Source: an uncultured Porphyromonadaceae bacterium
Lineage (GTDB): Bacteria; Bacteroidota; Bacteroidia; Bacteroidales; Muribaculaceae
NCBI GenBank assembly: GCA_902461565.1
Contig: CABPYL010000026.1
Coordinates: 1-41,431 of the forward strand
Reading direction: 5' to 3'
DNA length: 41,431 nucleotides
Position numbers and translations under genes: made by a program. The notes below the pieces were generated by a model. That model did no database searches. It was not told the origin of the DNA and saw only the letters and a list, made by a program, of their open reading frames with translations. Below are positions 13,459-22,319 of this stretch, in pieces. Every line of letters starts with the position of its first letter. Position 1 is the first letter of the stretch.

Positions 13459-14310
13459 TTATTTTTCGGAATGGAATTTCAGCAGGCCCTCCATCGGGCT
13501 TTTCAGAATCTTGCCGATGGTGCAGCCTTCGGCGGTAGCGGCTTCTGCAAGCACATCCTTGAAGTAGAAGGCTATTGAACCGATGAAATTTACAGGATGG
13601 TTCTGATAGTTCTGATACTGATGGATGTTGCGGTGGAAGAACGCGCGGAACGCTCCCAGAACAAGAGCATGGATTTCGGGAACGTTGATATTCTTGCTCA
13701 GGAACGGTGTTACGGATGCAAGGAAGCGGTTGGCCTGCGGTTCGCGGTACACGCGGCGTATAATTCCAAGCAGGTCGAGATCGTATTCCTCAAGGAAAGC
13801 TGCGCATATTTCAGCGGGAAGCTGTTTTTTAAGCACATCGCCAAGAAACAGTTTGCCAAGAACTGCGCCACTGCCTTCGTCGCCCAGAATAAAACCGAGG
13901 GGCGATACGTTGGAGGCGATGCCTGTGCCGTCGTAGAGGCACGAGTTGGAGCCTGTACCCATAATACATGCAATACCTGCCTTGCGGCCGCAGAGAGCGC
14001 GGGCGGCCGCCAGTAGGTCGCTGTAAACTTCAATTTGCACAGCCGCGGGAATGTTGGCTTTTATAGCGCGCGCAACGTTGCCGCATACTTCGGGCGAAAT
14101 GCAGCCGGCTCCGTAGAAGTATACTTCAAAAATGCTGTCGGCCAGTTCTCCAAGTTCCGGAACAAGCTCGGCGCCCAGACGGCTGCGCATTTCTTCCTCG
14201 GTGAGCATGACGGCGTTCATGCCCAGCGTAAAAATTTGTTTTTCAAGTTTCGATTCATTAAGAATACACCAGTCTATTTTGGTGCTTCCACAGTCTGCTA
14301 CAAGTATCAT
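13459..14310 (-). CDS. murK: BadF/BadG-type sugar kinase, probable MurNAc kinase
   Basis: A 283-residue ASKHA-fold kinase of the BadF/BadG/BcrA/BcrD and N-acetylglucosamine kinase-like group. Visible motifs are the phosphate-1 loop VADCGSTKIDW at the N-terminus, the phosphate-2 IMGTGSNS and the LGDEGSGAVLG segment typical of this sugar kinase group. No transport domain is present. Because the cell would take up free MurNAc through a permease and not a phosphotransferase system, a kinase must make MurNAc-6-phosphate for MurQ, which is encoded immediately downstream. A MurNAc kinase (MurK) in this role is established in Tannerella and in Clostridium, so the symbol is assigned by context. The start overlaps the upstream DUF5009 gene by ATGA. 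GlcNAc kinase activity is an alternative. Confidence 0.82.
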   Translation of the reverse strand: MILVADCGSTKIDWCILNESKLEKQIFTLGMNAVMLTEEEMRSRLGAELVPELGELADSIFEVYFYGAGCISPEVCGNVARAIKANIPAAVQIEVYSDLLAAARALCGRKAGIACIMGTGSNSCLYDGTGIASNVSPLGFILGDEGSGAVLGKLFLGDVLKKQLPAEICAAFLEEYDLDLLGIIRRVYREPQANRFLASVTPFLSKNINVPEIHALVLGAFRAFFHRNIHQYQNYQNHPVNFIGSIAFYFKDVLAEAATAEGCTIGKILKSPMEGLLKFHSEK

Positions 14311-15497
14311 ATCTTAATATATATTTTTTTCTTATACAGTATGTAACCTATACACCAGTTGAATAATACAAATGTAATTGCAAAGAGGAACGAGGCGAGG
14401 TGGGCATGGCCGGCGCAAAGAGGCAGGAAACAGTCTTTGTAGAAAAAGCTGTGGATGCTCATCATTTCGCCGCCGACGGGAATCTTGACAGCACCTATAA
14501 TTATTGCCATCACTGTACCGAAGCAGTAGAGGAAGAGAGGATTGATACCGAAGGATTCGAAAAAGCGGCACCATTTGTTATGTCCCTTGATGTCTATAAT
14601 CCATATCAGGAGACCGAGGAAGCTCGATGCGAGGCCGCATGTGGTGAGCACGAAAGTGGGCGACCACACTTTTTTGTTGATGGGAAGTCCGTAGCTGAGG
14701 AGGAAGCCGGAGAATGTAAGGATTGTGCCGATGATAAAGAGTGTGTTGATTCGTTTTTCGTTGTCGCGAGTACGCATAATCAGCATTCCGCAGATGAAGC
14801 CTATGAGCATGTGGGCTATCGAGGGCAAGGTGCTTAAAAGGCCTTCAGGGTCAAATTTTACAGGTTCGCCGAAGAAATGCGAAGTGTACATATGGTTTTC
14901 ACCAAGCACTGCGACATCAACGACGGCGATGATATTGTTCGACGACTGTTCGTAGCCGTGTCCGAAAACAAGGATTATGGAATACAGGATTAGGAATAGG
15001 GCGACGATCCACGGCAGTTTTTTGTGTGGTACGAGCAATGCGATAGTCGCGCCAACTCCATAACAAATAGCCAGGCGTGGTATTACGCCTAAGATACGGA
15101 TGCGGTCGAATGTGAATACTGCTTCCACAAAGGTCTTTTCATTGAGGATGCCGCGCAGGAACATTCCGAACCATCCTATGCCAAGACCGATTGCGAACAG
15201 TACGACTGTTCTGCGCAATATTTTGATGAATGATTGCCTGTTGAATTCAAAGTTGTATTTCTTCAGCGAGAAATAGGTAGAGATACCCATGATGAACATG
15301 AAGAAAGGAAATACCAGGTCGGTGGGTGTCAGGCCATTCCACTCGGCATGAGCCAATGGGGCGTATAATTTGCTCCACGATCCGGGATTGTTCACCATAA
15401 GCATGCCGGCTATAGTTATGCCCCTGAGGATGTCGAGGGCAAGCAGTCGCCCGTTTTTCTTGGGCGTTCCGGCTGGTGCTGTCTGTGATGTTGTCAT
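14307..15497 (-). CDS. murT: DUF5009 polytopic membrane protein, probable MurNAc transporter
   Basis: A 396-residue inner-membrane protein with about ten hydrophobic segments, beginning with a polar N-terminus and LALDILRGITIAGMLMVNNP, typical of the DUF5009/HGSNAT-like acyltransferase group. WNGLTPTDLVFPFFMFIMG is the second signature segment (shown in family form). Homologues are often annotated as heparan-alpha-glucosaminide acetyltransferases. From memory, a protein of this group in Tannerella forsythia was reported as a MurNAc importer (MurT) encoded with murK and murQ. The gene order here (this gene, kinase, murQ, with a four-base overlap to the kinase) is the same. Whether it transports, or acylates MurNAc across the membrane, is not decided by sequence. 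Confidence 0.78.
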   Translation of the reverse strand: MTTSQTAPAGTPKKNGRLLALDILRGITIAGMLMVNNPGSWSKLYAPLAHAEWNGLTPTDLVFPFFMFIMGISTYFSLKKYNFEFNRQSFIKILRRTVVLFAIGLGIGWFGMFLRGILNEKTFVEAVFTFDRIRILGVIPRLAICYGVGATIALLVPHKKLPWIVALFLILYSIILVFGHGYEQSSNNIIAVVDVAVLGENHMYTSHFFGEPVKFDPEGLLSTLPSIAHMLIGFICGMLIMRTRDNEKRINTLFIIGTILTFSGFLLSYGLPINKKVWSPTFVLTTCGLASSFLGLLIWIIDIKGHNKWCRFFESFGINPLFLYCFGTVMAIIIGAVKIPVGGEMMSIHSFFYKDCFLPLCAGHAHLASFLFAITFVLFNWCIGYILYKKKIYIKI

Positions 15498-18313
15498 GAT
15501 TTACTGTTGTTTTTTGGAGTGGTACACTCGTCAACGAGATATACTATAGATTTATAAGGTATGCCGCTGTTGGTGGTCAGACCTATTTCGCAGGTACGCG
15601 AATTCGAATATCCGTACTGTACTCCGGCTTCCTCTATCTGCGGACGTAGTTTGCGCAGACCCCACGCATTCAGTTCGGGATGTGTAAAGCCCTTGTCGCC
15701 GGCAAAGCCGCAGCAACCTACTTCGGATGGTACGAGCACTTTCGACGAACAGCGCGATACCAATTCCACGAATTTGGATGCCAGACCCATCCGGCGGGTA
15801 GAGCAGGTGATATGCACGGCAACGGGAGTATCGTGGCGATGGAAAACGAGTTCCTGAGCCAGATAATCCAGAATAAACTCTGCCGGTTCGTAGAGCTTGA
15901 GGCTCTTGATACATTCTCGCATGCGGTGCAGACATGGGCTTTGGTCGCACACAACCGGAATCTCGCCGTTACACGAGGCTTCTACAAGCGCTTTTTCCAA
16001 TTCGCGTACTTTTGCATTCGCTTCCTCGGGCATGCCTTTGCTTTCCCATATCATGCCGCAGCAAAGCCCGGCCATGTTTTTGGGAAATATCACTTCGTAG
16101 CCGGCCTTGTGGCACAGATTTACGAATACTTCGGACAGTGCCTTCAGTTTGTGCGTTTCCTCGCCCGGTCCCATAACCCGATTGAGGCACGAGGGGAAGT
16201 AGACCAGTTTTTTTGACGACGGCTGCTGTTTTTTTGCTACAAGCCTGGCTGGATTGTATGGTTTGGGCAGCGACGGTGTCCATAGGGGTGCACCGAGCCT
16301 GTGAAGTCCTTTCCCGACGGCAGTTACACCTTTGTTCCCGATAACCGAGTGTGCGACGTGGGCCGCGCCAAGAGTGATACGCAATCCTTTTGAAACGCCG
16401 GCAAGGTGTTCTGCGGCCCATTTACCGAGTTTGCGGGCATTGGGTCCGAGCGATTTCTGGCGGATGTCGTGTATCAGGTCGGCGGTGTTGATTTTCATCG
16501 GACATGATGTGCTGCACAATCCGTCGCCTGCGCAGGTTTCGCTGCCGTAGTAACGGAACTGTTCTCTGAGGCGGCCAAGACGGCCGGGGTCTTCGCCGTT
16601 TTTCTCCAGACGCGAAATCTCTCGCTGGGCTACGATTCGCTGGCGTGCGGAAAGGGTGAGTCCGCAGCTCACGCAATTTACTTCACAGAAGCCGCATTCA
16701 ATACAGCGGTCTACGTGTGGGTCGGTAAGCGGCAGCGGTTTCATGCCTTTGATGTAACACTCGGGATCGTCGTTGAATATGACGCCGGGGTTGAGTATGC
16801 CGGTGGGATCGAAGGCCTTTTTGATGCGTTTCATCAGTGAATAGGCCTTAGGCCCCCATTCGGCCTCGACAAACGGCGCCATGTTGCGGCCGGTGCCGTG
16901 TTCTGCTTTCAGCGAGCCGTCGAACCGGCCGATAACCAGTTCTTCGAGGCGGTTCATCATCAGTTTGTATTTGTCGATGTCCGCCTGACTGTTGAAAGAC
17001 TGTGCGATAACAAAGTGGTAGTTGCCTTCGAGTGCATGACCGTAGATGCACGCGTCGTCATAGCCGCACTCTTCTATCATTTTCGCGAGTGCAACCGTCG
17101 CCTCTGGAAGGTCCTCGATGTGGAAAGCGACATCTTCGATTAGGGCTGTTGTACCGAGTTTGCGGGTACCGCCTACTGCGGGGAACACGCCCGAGCGCAT
17201 CTGCCACCAGCCGGCAACTTCCTCCGGATCGGTGGAGAAATGCACTGGTTTGTAAAGTTTGAAAGGCTTCAGCACTTCGAGCGTCAGTGCGATCTGCTTG
17301 TCAAGCTCTTCCTGCGAATCGGCCTCAGTCTGCAGGAGCAGGGCAGTGAGATCCGGACCTGTCGTGTCGTTTACAGATGCAAGCGACTTGCGGTCGAGCA
17401 GTTCACAGGCTTGTACGGTTCCGCTCTTGCGCAAGGCCACCACAGCCTCACAGGCTTCTTTCATGTCGGCGAAGTAACACATTGCCGAAGCGACGAACGG
17501 ATGTTCTTCGGCGGTGTTCATCGTAACTTCACTCATGAAAGCAAGTGTGCCTTCGCTGCCCACCATGCAGTGAGTGATTATGTCGAAGGGGTCGTCGTAT
17601 AATACGAAAGGCAGTATGTTGAGGCCTGTAACATTCTTGATTGAATATTTGTGGCGTATGCGTTCCGTAAGTTCGGTGTCCCGCATAATTTCGTCGCGTA
17701 TCAGCTCGATTTCACCGAGCAGAGCCGGGTGAGTGCGGGAGAACTCCTCGCGTGATGTATGGTCGCCGGTATCGAGAACGGTGCCGTCGGCAAGGACAAT
17801 ACGCACCGATTCAAGAATGCGGTCGCTGTTGGCGTGAGTGCCGCATTTCATACCCGAGGCATTGTTGGCCACGATGCCTCCTACCATCGCAGATTTCCTT
17901 GAGGCAGGATCTGGAGAGAATACGCGGTGATAGGGCTTGAGTATTTCGCCCACACGCTCGCCTATGATACCGGGTTGCAGTGCTATCTGCGTTGCCTTGG
18001 GGTCGAGTATACGATATTTCTCCCACGATTTACCGGCGACAAGCAGTATCGAGTCGGATATTGCCTGACCCGACAGACTTGTGCCGGCTGCGCGGAAGGT
18101 TACGGGCAACGACATGGATGCGGCTGTGCGGAGCACAAACGATACCTCGTTTTCGTCGGCCGCGCGCACCACCACTTTGGGTAGTTTGCGGTAGAAGCCG
18201 GCATCGGTACCCCAGGCGAGGCACCGCAGGTCGTCGGTATATATTCTGTCGTTGTCGACGACACGGCTGATTTCTTTTACGAATTGTGCGTACTTGGTAT
18301 TATCCGTTTCCAT
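15494..18313 (-). CDS. Fused FAD-linked 2-hydroxyacid dehydrogenase with Fe-S and CCG domains
   Basis: A 939-residue flavoprotein fusion of the GlcD and GlcF/GlpC types. The N-terminal FAD_binding_4 domain shows RAAGTSLSGQ and VGGIVANNASGMKCG. An FAD-oxidase C domain follows with YGHALEGNYHF and EHGTGRNMAPF. Residues ~545-620 hold two [4Fe-4S] motifs, CIECGFCEVNC and CAGDGLCSTSCP. The C-terminal third has two cysteine-rich CCG blocks (LCCGMIWES, GCCGFAGDKG). Such enzymes oxidise D-lactate, glycolate or D-2-hydroxyglutarate and pass electrons to quinone or another membrane carrier. It overlaps the DUF5009 gene by ATGA and lies between NamZ and the murT-murK-murQ genes. Since MurQ releases D-lactate, D-lactate dehydrogenase is the best substrate guess (inference). 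D-2-hydroxyglutarate is the main alternative. Confidence 0.9.
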   Translation of the reverse strand: METDNTKYAQFVKEISRVVDNDRIYTDDLRCLAWGTDAGFYRKLPKVVVRAADENEVSFVLRTAASMSLPVTFRAAGTSLSGQAISDSILLVAGKSWEKYRILDPKATQIALQPGIIGERVGEILKPYHRVFSPDPASRKSAMVGGIVANNASGMKCGTHANSDRILESVRIVLADGTVLDTGDHTSREEFSRTHPALLGEIELIRDEIMRDTELTERIRHKYSIKNVTGLNILPFVLYDDPFDIITHCMVGSEGTLAFMSEVTMNTAEEHPFVASAMCYFADMKEACEAVVALRKSGTVQACELLDRKSLASVNDTTGPDLTALLLQTEADSQEELDKQIALTLEVLKPFKLYKPVHFSTDPEEVAGWWQMRSGVFPAVGGTRKLGTTALIEDVAFHIEDLPEATVALAKMIEECGYDDACIYGHALEGNYHFVIAQSFNSQADIDKYKLMMNRLEELVIGRFDGSLKAEHGTGRNMAPFVEAEWGPKAYSLMKRIKKAFDPTGILNPGVIFNDDPECYIKGMKPLPLTDPHVDRCIECGFCEVNCVSCGLTLSARQRIVAQREISRLEKNGEDPGRLGRLREQFRYYGSETCAGDGLCSTSCPMKINTADLIHDIRQKSLGPNARKLGKWAAEHLAGVSKGLRITLGAAHVAHSVIGNKGVTAVGKGLHRLGAPLWTPSLPKPYNPARLVAKKQQPSSKKLVYFPSCLNRVMGPGEETHKLKALSEVFVNLCHKAGYEVIFPKNMAGLCCGMIWESKGMPEEANAKVRELEKALVEASCNGEIPVVCDQSPCLHRMRECIKSLKLYEPAEFILDYLAQELVFHRHDTPVAVHITCSTRRMGLASKFVELVSRCSSKVLVPSEVGCCGFAGDKGFTHPELNAWGLRKLRPQIEEAGVQYGYSNSRTCEIGLTTNSGIPYKSIVYLVDECTTPKNNSKS

Positions 18314-18334
18314 AGCGTTGACCGGAAAGACAAA

Positions 18335-19591
18335 TTATTTATACAGATGATATTTTGCGGATGCGGCACGGAACTTTTCGTTGTCCTTGTTCCAGTACTC
18401 TTCCATATCCGCAACTTTGTAGTTCTTGGAGAAAAGCTGACGTATCTGTTTGCTTCCGACTACCTTGTCGAACATGTTGAAACGTGCGCTGTCGGCTCTC
18501 TCGAAAATGCGGCCCTGTTCGGGATAAAGTTCGTTCATCACTTCCATAGCGTGGAACTGAACAAGCGACAGAGGTGCTTTCTCGCGGTCGGTAACATATA
18601 TTTCAACGCCCTGAAGGTTCTCGCCTTTGCCAGTCGAGTAGAATGGTTTGATATGTATTGGACGGAACGTTACGCCGGGAATATTCTTTGCGTTGAGAGC
18701 TTTGGCAAACTGATCGGCGTCGATCCACTCGGCGCAGAGAAGTTTGAAGGGCAGGGTATAGCCAACGCCTATGCTCATGTAGTACAGCTCACCGAGTATA
18801 CCGGTCGCGGGATAATATGTAACGGATTCGGGAGTTGGCATGTGAGGCGAGGGAAGTACCCAGGGCATGCCCGTTTCGCGGAAGTCCATGTCGCGGGTAT
18901 AGCCTTCCATAGGCACTACTGTCAGTTTCACTTTCTTGCCGTCCTTAAGCAGGCCTTCTTCATTGAGGTACTGTGCGAGTTCGCCGGGTGTGAGGCCGTA
19001 GAGATACGGTATGGGGAACTGGCTTACGAAACTTACACAGTCGGGTTCGGTAAGGTTGCCTTCAATCTTGTTTCCGCCCACAGGGTTCGGACGGTCCAGA
19101 ACCATGAATTCCTTGCCGAGTTCCGCGCATGCTTCCATAGCCAGACCCATAGTGGATATGAATGTGAACGAACGGCAGCCGTTGTCCTGTATGTCGTACA
19201 CAAGAACGTCTACATCCTTGAGCATTTCGGGACTCGGTTTCCTGTTTTTGCCGTAGATTGAGTATACGGGTACTCCGGTAGCCTCGTCAACTGAATTGTC
19301 TACGTGGTCGCCGGCATGCACATCGCCGCGCACACCATGCTCGGGACCGTAGAGGCCTACCAATTTGACGTCTTTGGCTTCTGCAAGGATATCTACGGTG
19401 GATTTCAGGTTGTTGTCCACACCGGTGGGATTGGTTATGAGGCCGACGCGCTTGCCGCGAAGACCTTCGAAGTTGTTGTTGCGCAGCACTTCTACGCCGG
19501 GTTTAACGACAGAGGAAGTCTCTGCGTTTGCCGGGCCGCAGGCCACAAGGGCCGCGGCGCCGAGCATTATTGTGAAGATGGTATTTTTCAT
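18335..19591 (-). CDS. namZ: Exo-beta-N-acetylmuramidase (NamZ, DUF1343), lipoprotein
   Basis: A 418-residue DUF1343 protein. The N-terminus is a lipoprotein signal peptide with a lipobox LVAC (Cys18). Family-typical segments are RVGLITNPTG, YGPEHGVRGD, YDIQDNGCRSFTF, LDRPNPVGG and PHMPTPESVTYYPATG. DUF1343 proteins from Bacillus subtilis and Tannerella have been shown to release MurNAc from the non-reducing end of peptidoglycan fragments. The lipid anchor places it at a membrane facing the periplasm or outside. It should produce the MurNAc used by the downstream transporter, kinase and MurQ. It lies 9 nt from the AmpG-like gene and 21 nt from the dehydrogenase gene. Confidence 0.92.
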   Translation of the reverse strand: MKNTIFTIMLGAAALVACGPANAETSSVVKPGVEVLRNNNFEGLRGKRVGLITNPTGVDNNLKSTVDILAEAKDVKLVGLYGPEHGVRGDVHAGDHVDNSVDEATGVPVYSIYGKNRKPSPEMLKDVDVLVYDIQDNGCRSFTFISTMGLAMEACAELGKEFMVLDRPNPVGGNKIEGNLTEPDCVSFVSQFPIPYLYGLTPGELAQYLNEEGLLKDGKKVKLTVVPMEGYTRDMDFRETGMPWVLPSPHMPTPESVTYYPATGILGELYYMSIGVGYTLPFKLLCAEWIDADQFAKALNAKNIPGVTFRPIHIKPFYSTGKGENLQGVEIYVTDREKAPLSLVQFHAMEVMNELYPEQGRIFERADSARFNMFDKVVGSKQIRQLFSKNYKVADMEEYWNKDNEKFRAASAKYHLYK

Positions 19592-19600
19592 TGTTATTCT

Positions 19601-20959
19601 TTATTTCTTGTCAGCAACTTTCTTTGCGCCGTATGCCGGATCGATGTGGCGGCGTACAAGCAGTGTTACAAGCCATGTGGCAAGATTACAGCCAAGTACC
19701 CAGATAAAGAAACTTGCGTACGAATTACCCATAAGGGTTTCCTTGATCCAGCCTGCAGCCATGCCGGGTAGCATCATGCCAAGAGCCATGAAGGCTGTGC
19801 ATATCGCATAGTGCGATGTTTTATATGGACCGTCTGCAAAGTACATCATGAACAGCATGAAGGCCGTGAAGCCGAAGCCGTAGGCAAACTGTTCGAGTAC
19901 GATAGCGCAGCATACCTGGATTTTACCAGCTGCGGTTGCATAGTCCGGTTGTACTTGCGAAAGGAATATATAGGCTACGCAGTTAAGCGATGTTGCGAGG
20001 GCCATAGGCCATATCCATTTGCGCAGACCTCCGTTGGATGCGCAGATACCGCCGATGATACCACCGATGGTAAGGCCGATAATGGCGAGAGTGCCGTAAG
20101 CGAAGCCTACCTGCATCTGGCTCATTCCGAGACCTCCGGCATCACGTGAGGCAAGCAGGAAGGGCTGGCACAGTTTTACAACCTGCGCTTCGGGCAGACG
20201 GTAGAGAAGCATGAACAGAAGTGCGAGCACAACATGTTTCTTTTTAAAGAAGGTTACGAAAGCGTTGCCGAAGTCTTTCATAATCATACCCACAGTTTTC
20301 TTTTCGCCGTCGCCGCTGACAGATTTGTCGCTGTCGGGGTGGGGCAGGATGAAAAGGTGGTAGATGGAAACTACTCCGAAGAATACGGCGCAAATCGCAA
20401 CTGTCCATTTCCACGCCTGGGCGGCTCCGAGATATTCGAGAGCGCCGGCAAGCATTACAAGACCGCCCTGGCCGAATACGTTTGCACAGCGGTAGAATGT
20501 AGAGCGGATGCCCACGAACATACTCTGCTGGGCAGTGTCGAGCGCCAGCATATAGAAACCATCGGAGGCTATATCATGTGTGGCTGAGCAGAATGCGGTT
20601 ATAACATAGAAGCAGAGTGCGATGGAGAATGCGCTCGTGGGTACGCCTGCGGCTATTGCCTCGCTGTTTGGCAGAGGCAGTGTGAATGCGATGGCACCGA
20701 GACCCACTGCAATACACATCTGCATGGTAACGGTCCACCAGCGTTTGGTGCGGAAAATATCGACGATAGGACTCCAGAAGGGTTTGATTACCCAGGGTAT
20801 GTACAGCCAGCCGGTGTATAGCGCGGCATCGGTTTCCGACATGCCAAGCTGGGTGAACAATACCATCGTCACCATATTGATGAAGATGAACGGTATGCCC
20901 TGGGCGAAGTAAAGGGTGGGAATCCACGCCCACGGGTTTATTTTTTTTGTGTTGTTCAT
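19601..20959 (-). CDS. ampG: AmpG-like major facilitator permease for muropeptides
   Basis: A 452-residue MFS protein with twelve likely membrane segments. The N-terminus NPWAWIPTLYFAQGIPF and the following MSETDAALYTGWLYIPWVIKP are characteristic of AmpG-like permeases, as is the HDIASDGFYML segment in the fourth or fifth helix. AmpG imports anhydro-muropeptides or related disaccharides across the inner membrane, driven by the proton gradient. The gene lies between the SpoIID-like and NamZ genes, 27 and 9 nt away, which supports a muropeptide substrate. The true cargo (1,6-anhydro-muropeptide, disaccharide or MurNAc itself) cannot be read from sequence, and the DUF5009 protein may provide a second import route. 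Confidence 0.88.
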   Translation of the reverse strand: MNNTKKINPWAWIPTLYFAQGIPFIFINMVTMVLFTQLGMSETDAALYTGWLYIPWVIKPFWSPIVDIFRTKRWWTVTMQMCIAVGLGAIAFTLPLPNSEAIAAGVPTSAFSIALCFYVITAFCSATHDIASDGFYMLALDTAQQSMFVGIRSTFYRCANVFGQGGLVMLAGALEYLGAAQAWKWTVAICAVFFGVVSIYHLFILPHPDSDKSVSGDGEKKTVGMIMKDFGNAFVTFFKKKHVVLALLFMLLYRLPEAQVVKLCQPFLLASRDAGGLGMSQMQVGFAYGTLAIIGLTIGGIIGGICASNGGLRKWIWPMALATSLNCVAYIFLSQVQPDYATAAGKIQVCCAIVLEQFAYGFGFTAFMLFMMYFADGPYKTSHYAICTAFMALGMMLPGMAAGWIKETLMGNSYASFFIWVLGCNLATWLVTLLVRRHIDPAYGAKKVADKK

Positions 20960-20986
20960 TGTGTGATAATGATTGATTCTAAGGTT

Positions 20987-22312
20987 TTAATATAGGCGCG
21001 ACAGTCGTGCGCCCGGGAAGTAGTGGAGGAGTATATCCTGGAAAGGTGTGCCGTTGGCGCCCATTACGGCCGCGCCTATCTGACATAAGCCTACGCCATG
21101 TCCCCAGCCTGCGCCATAGAGGCGGAATCGGGCTGGAAGACCTTGAGCTGTGTTGCCTTCTGTCTCGACAACGAATGCCGATGAATAAAGATGGCTTGCG
21201 GATAGGGTTCGGCGTATCTCGAGTTCCTTGCCTATAATCATTGTGCGCTTTGTGCCTACAATACGCAGTTTGACAAGGCGCCCCGATGTGCCGCGCTGAA
21301 CAGGCTCGAGAGCTTTGATATCGCCGAAATCTATGCCGGAGCGTTCGCGGATAAGCGCCGACAGTTCTTCCTGGCTGTAACCTACTGTCCAGCGATAGAA
21401 GTCTGTGGTTTCCTGATCGTAGTTGTTCAGTACCTGGCTGAGAATACCGGCGTCGGACGTATTGCAGTATGCCTGCGGGCGTTCCATAATCCAGCGGCGT
21501 GCGTTCTCTTCCTTTGTCAGGTCGGGGAAATCGCGCTCGTCGGCTCCATCGCGGGCAGCCTCGAGATAATGCAGGTGCTTGGGTTCCCAGCAATTCTCGA
21601 ATTCCTCGAAAACACCGCCGCAGCATTTGGAAAAGCGTGCGTCGCACAGCTTGCCGTCGTTGTCGAGAAGCACAAGGCCGCGAGTGGCTTCTATTACCTC
21701 CCGTACGGTGGGTGTCGTCTGGCGTGTGATGCCCTGGTAGCGCTGGCAGTGGTCGTCGGCACATACATCGAAGTTCACGTGATCCTCTCGGTCGTACCAG
21801 CGGATAATTTCATCTTCTGTAATAGTAGACGAGGAATATTCGCCGTTGGCGTTGGAAAGCGCGAGACTTTTGTCTATCTGCGCGAGCAACCAGCTGCGCG
21901 AGATAACGGCGTGCGCTTTCAGGAACTCGCCGGACGCTGTGGCGCTCATCTCCGAGGAGATAACGCTCATCAGATAGTCCTCAACAGACAGGATGTTTAT
22001 CAGTGTCAGCTTTTCGCCTTCTACGATAATGCGCAGAGCGCCTTTGAAACGTTGCGTTTCTCGGCGTTCCCAATGGAAGTTTACGCCGATAGTAACGTCA
22101 TACACCTCGAAGGCTGCATCTTTTTCAGCAGGACGGAATTCCAGTACAGAATATTCCTTGCCCTGAAAGGCTATTTTCCCTCCTGGGGCATAGGAGAACG
22201 TCTGCGGACCGCGTACCGCGCCGCAACATCCTGTTTCATATTCGTTTAGTAACACCACTCTGATCTCAGTGGCGCTGAGAATACCAACTTTTATTTCAGG
22301 CTCCTTTTCCAT
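20987..22312 (-). CDS. SpoIID/LytB-domain protein without signal peptide
   Basis: A 441-residue protein with a SpoIID/LytB domain from about residue 95 to 425. The key segment SVEDYLMSVISSEMS holds Glu121 at the position of the catalytic glutamate of SpoIID. Further family blocks are LKAHAVISRSWLL, EATRGLVLL, FSKCCGG and GWGHGVGLCQIGA. SpoIID cuts glycan strands as a lytic transglycosylase, and LytB-type members enhance amidases. Oddly there is no signal peptide: the protein starts MEKEPEIKVGIL directly in a beta-rich region, and only 7 nt separate it from the DUF4922 gene, leaving no room for an upstream extension. It may therefore act in the cytoplasm on imported muropeptides, or the export route is non-classical. 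Confidence 0.9.
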   Translation of the reverse strand: MEKEPEIKVGILSATEIRVVLLNEYETGCCGAVRGPQTFSYAPGGKIAFQGKEYSVLEFRPAEKDAAFEVYDVTIGVNFHWERRETQRFKGALRIIVEGEKLTLINILSVEDYLMSVISSEMSATASGEFLKAHAVISRSWLLAQIDKSLALSNANGEYSSSTITEDEIIRWYDREDHVNFDVCADDHCQRYQGITRQTTPTVREVIEATRGLVLLDNDGKLCDARFSKCCGGVFEEFENCWEPKHLHYLEAARDGADERDFPDLTKEENARRWIMERPQAYCNTSDAGILSQVLNNYDQETTDFYRWTVGYSQEELSALIRERSGIDFGDIKALEPVQRGTSGRLVKLRIVGTKRTMIIGKELEIRRTLSASHLYSSAFVVETEGNTAQGLPARFRLYGAGWGHGVGLCQIGAAVMGANGTPFQDILLHYFPGARLSRLY

Positions 22313-22319
22313 TCCGGTA

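Noticed and set aside
18284..19261. Plus-strand open frame of 325 codons opposite namZ
   Set aside because: Shadow of the DUF1343 gene; no recognisable features.
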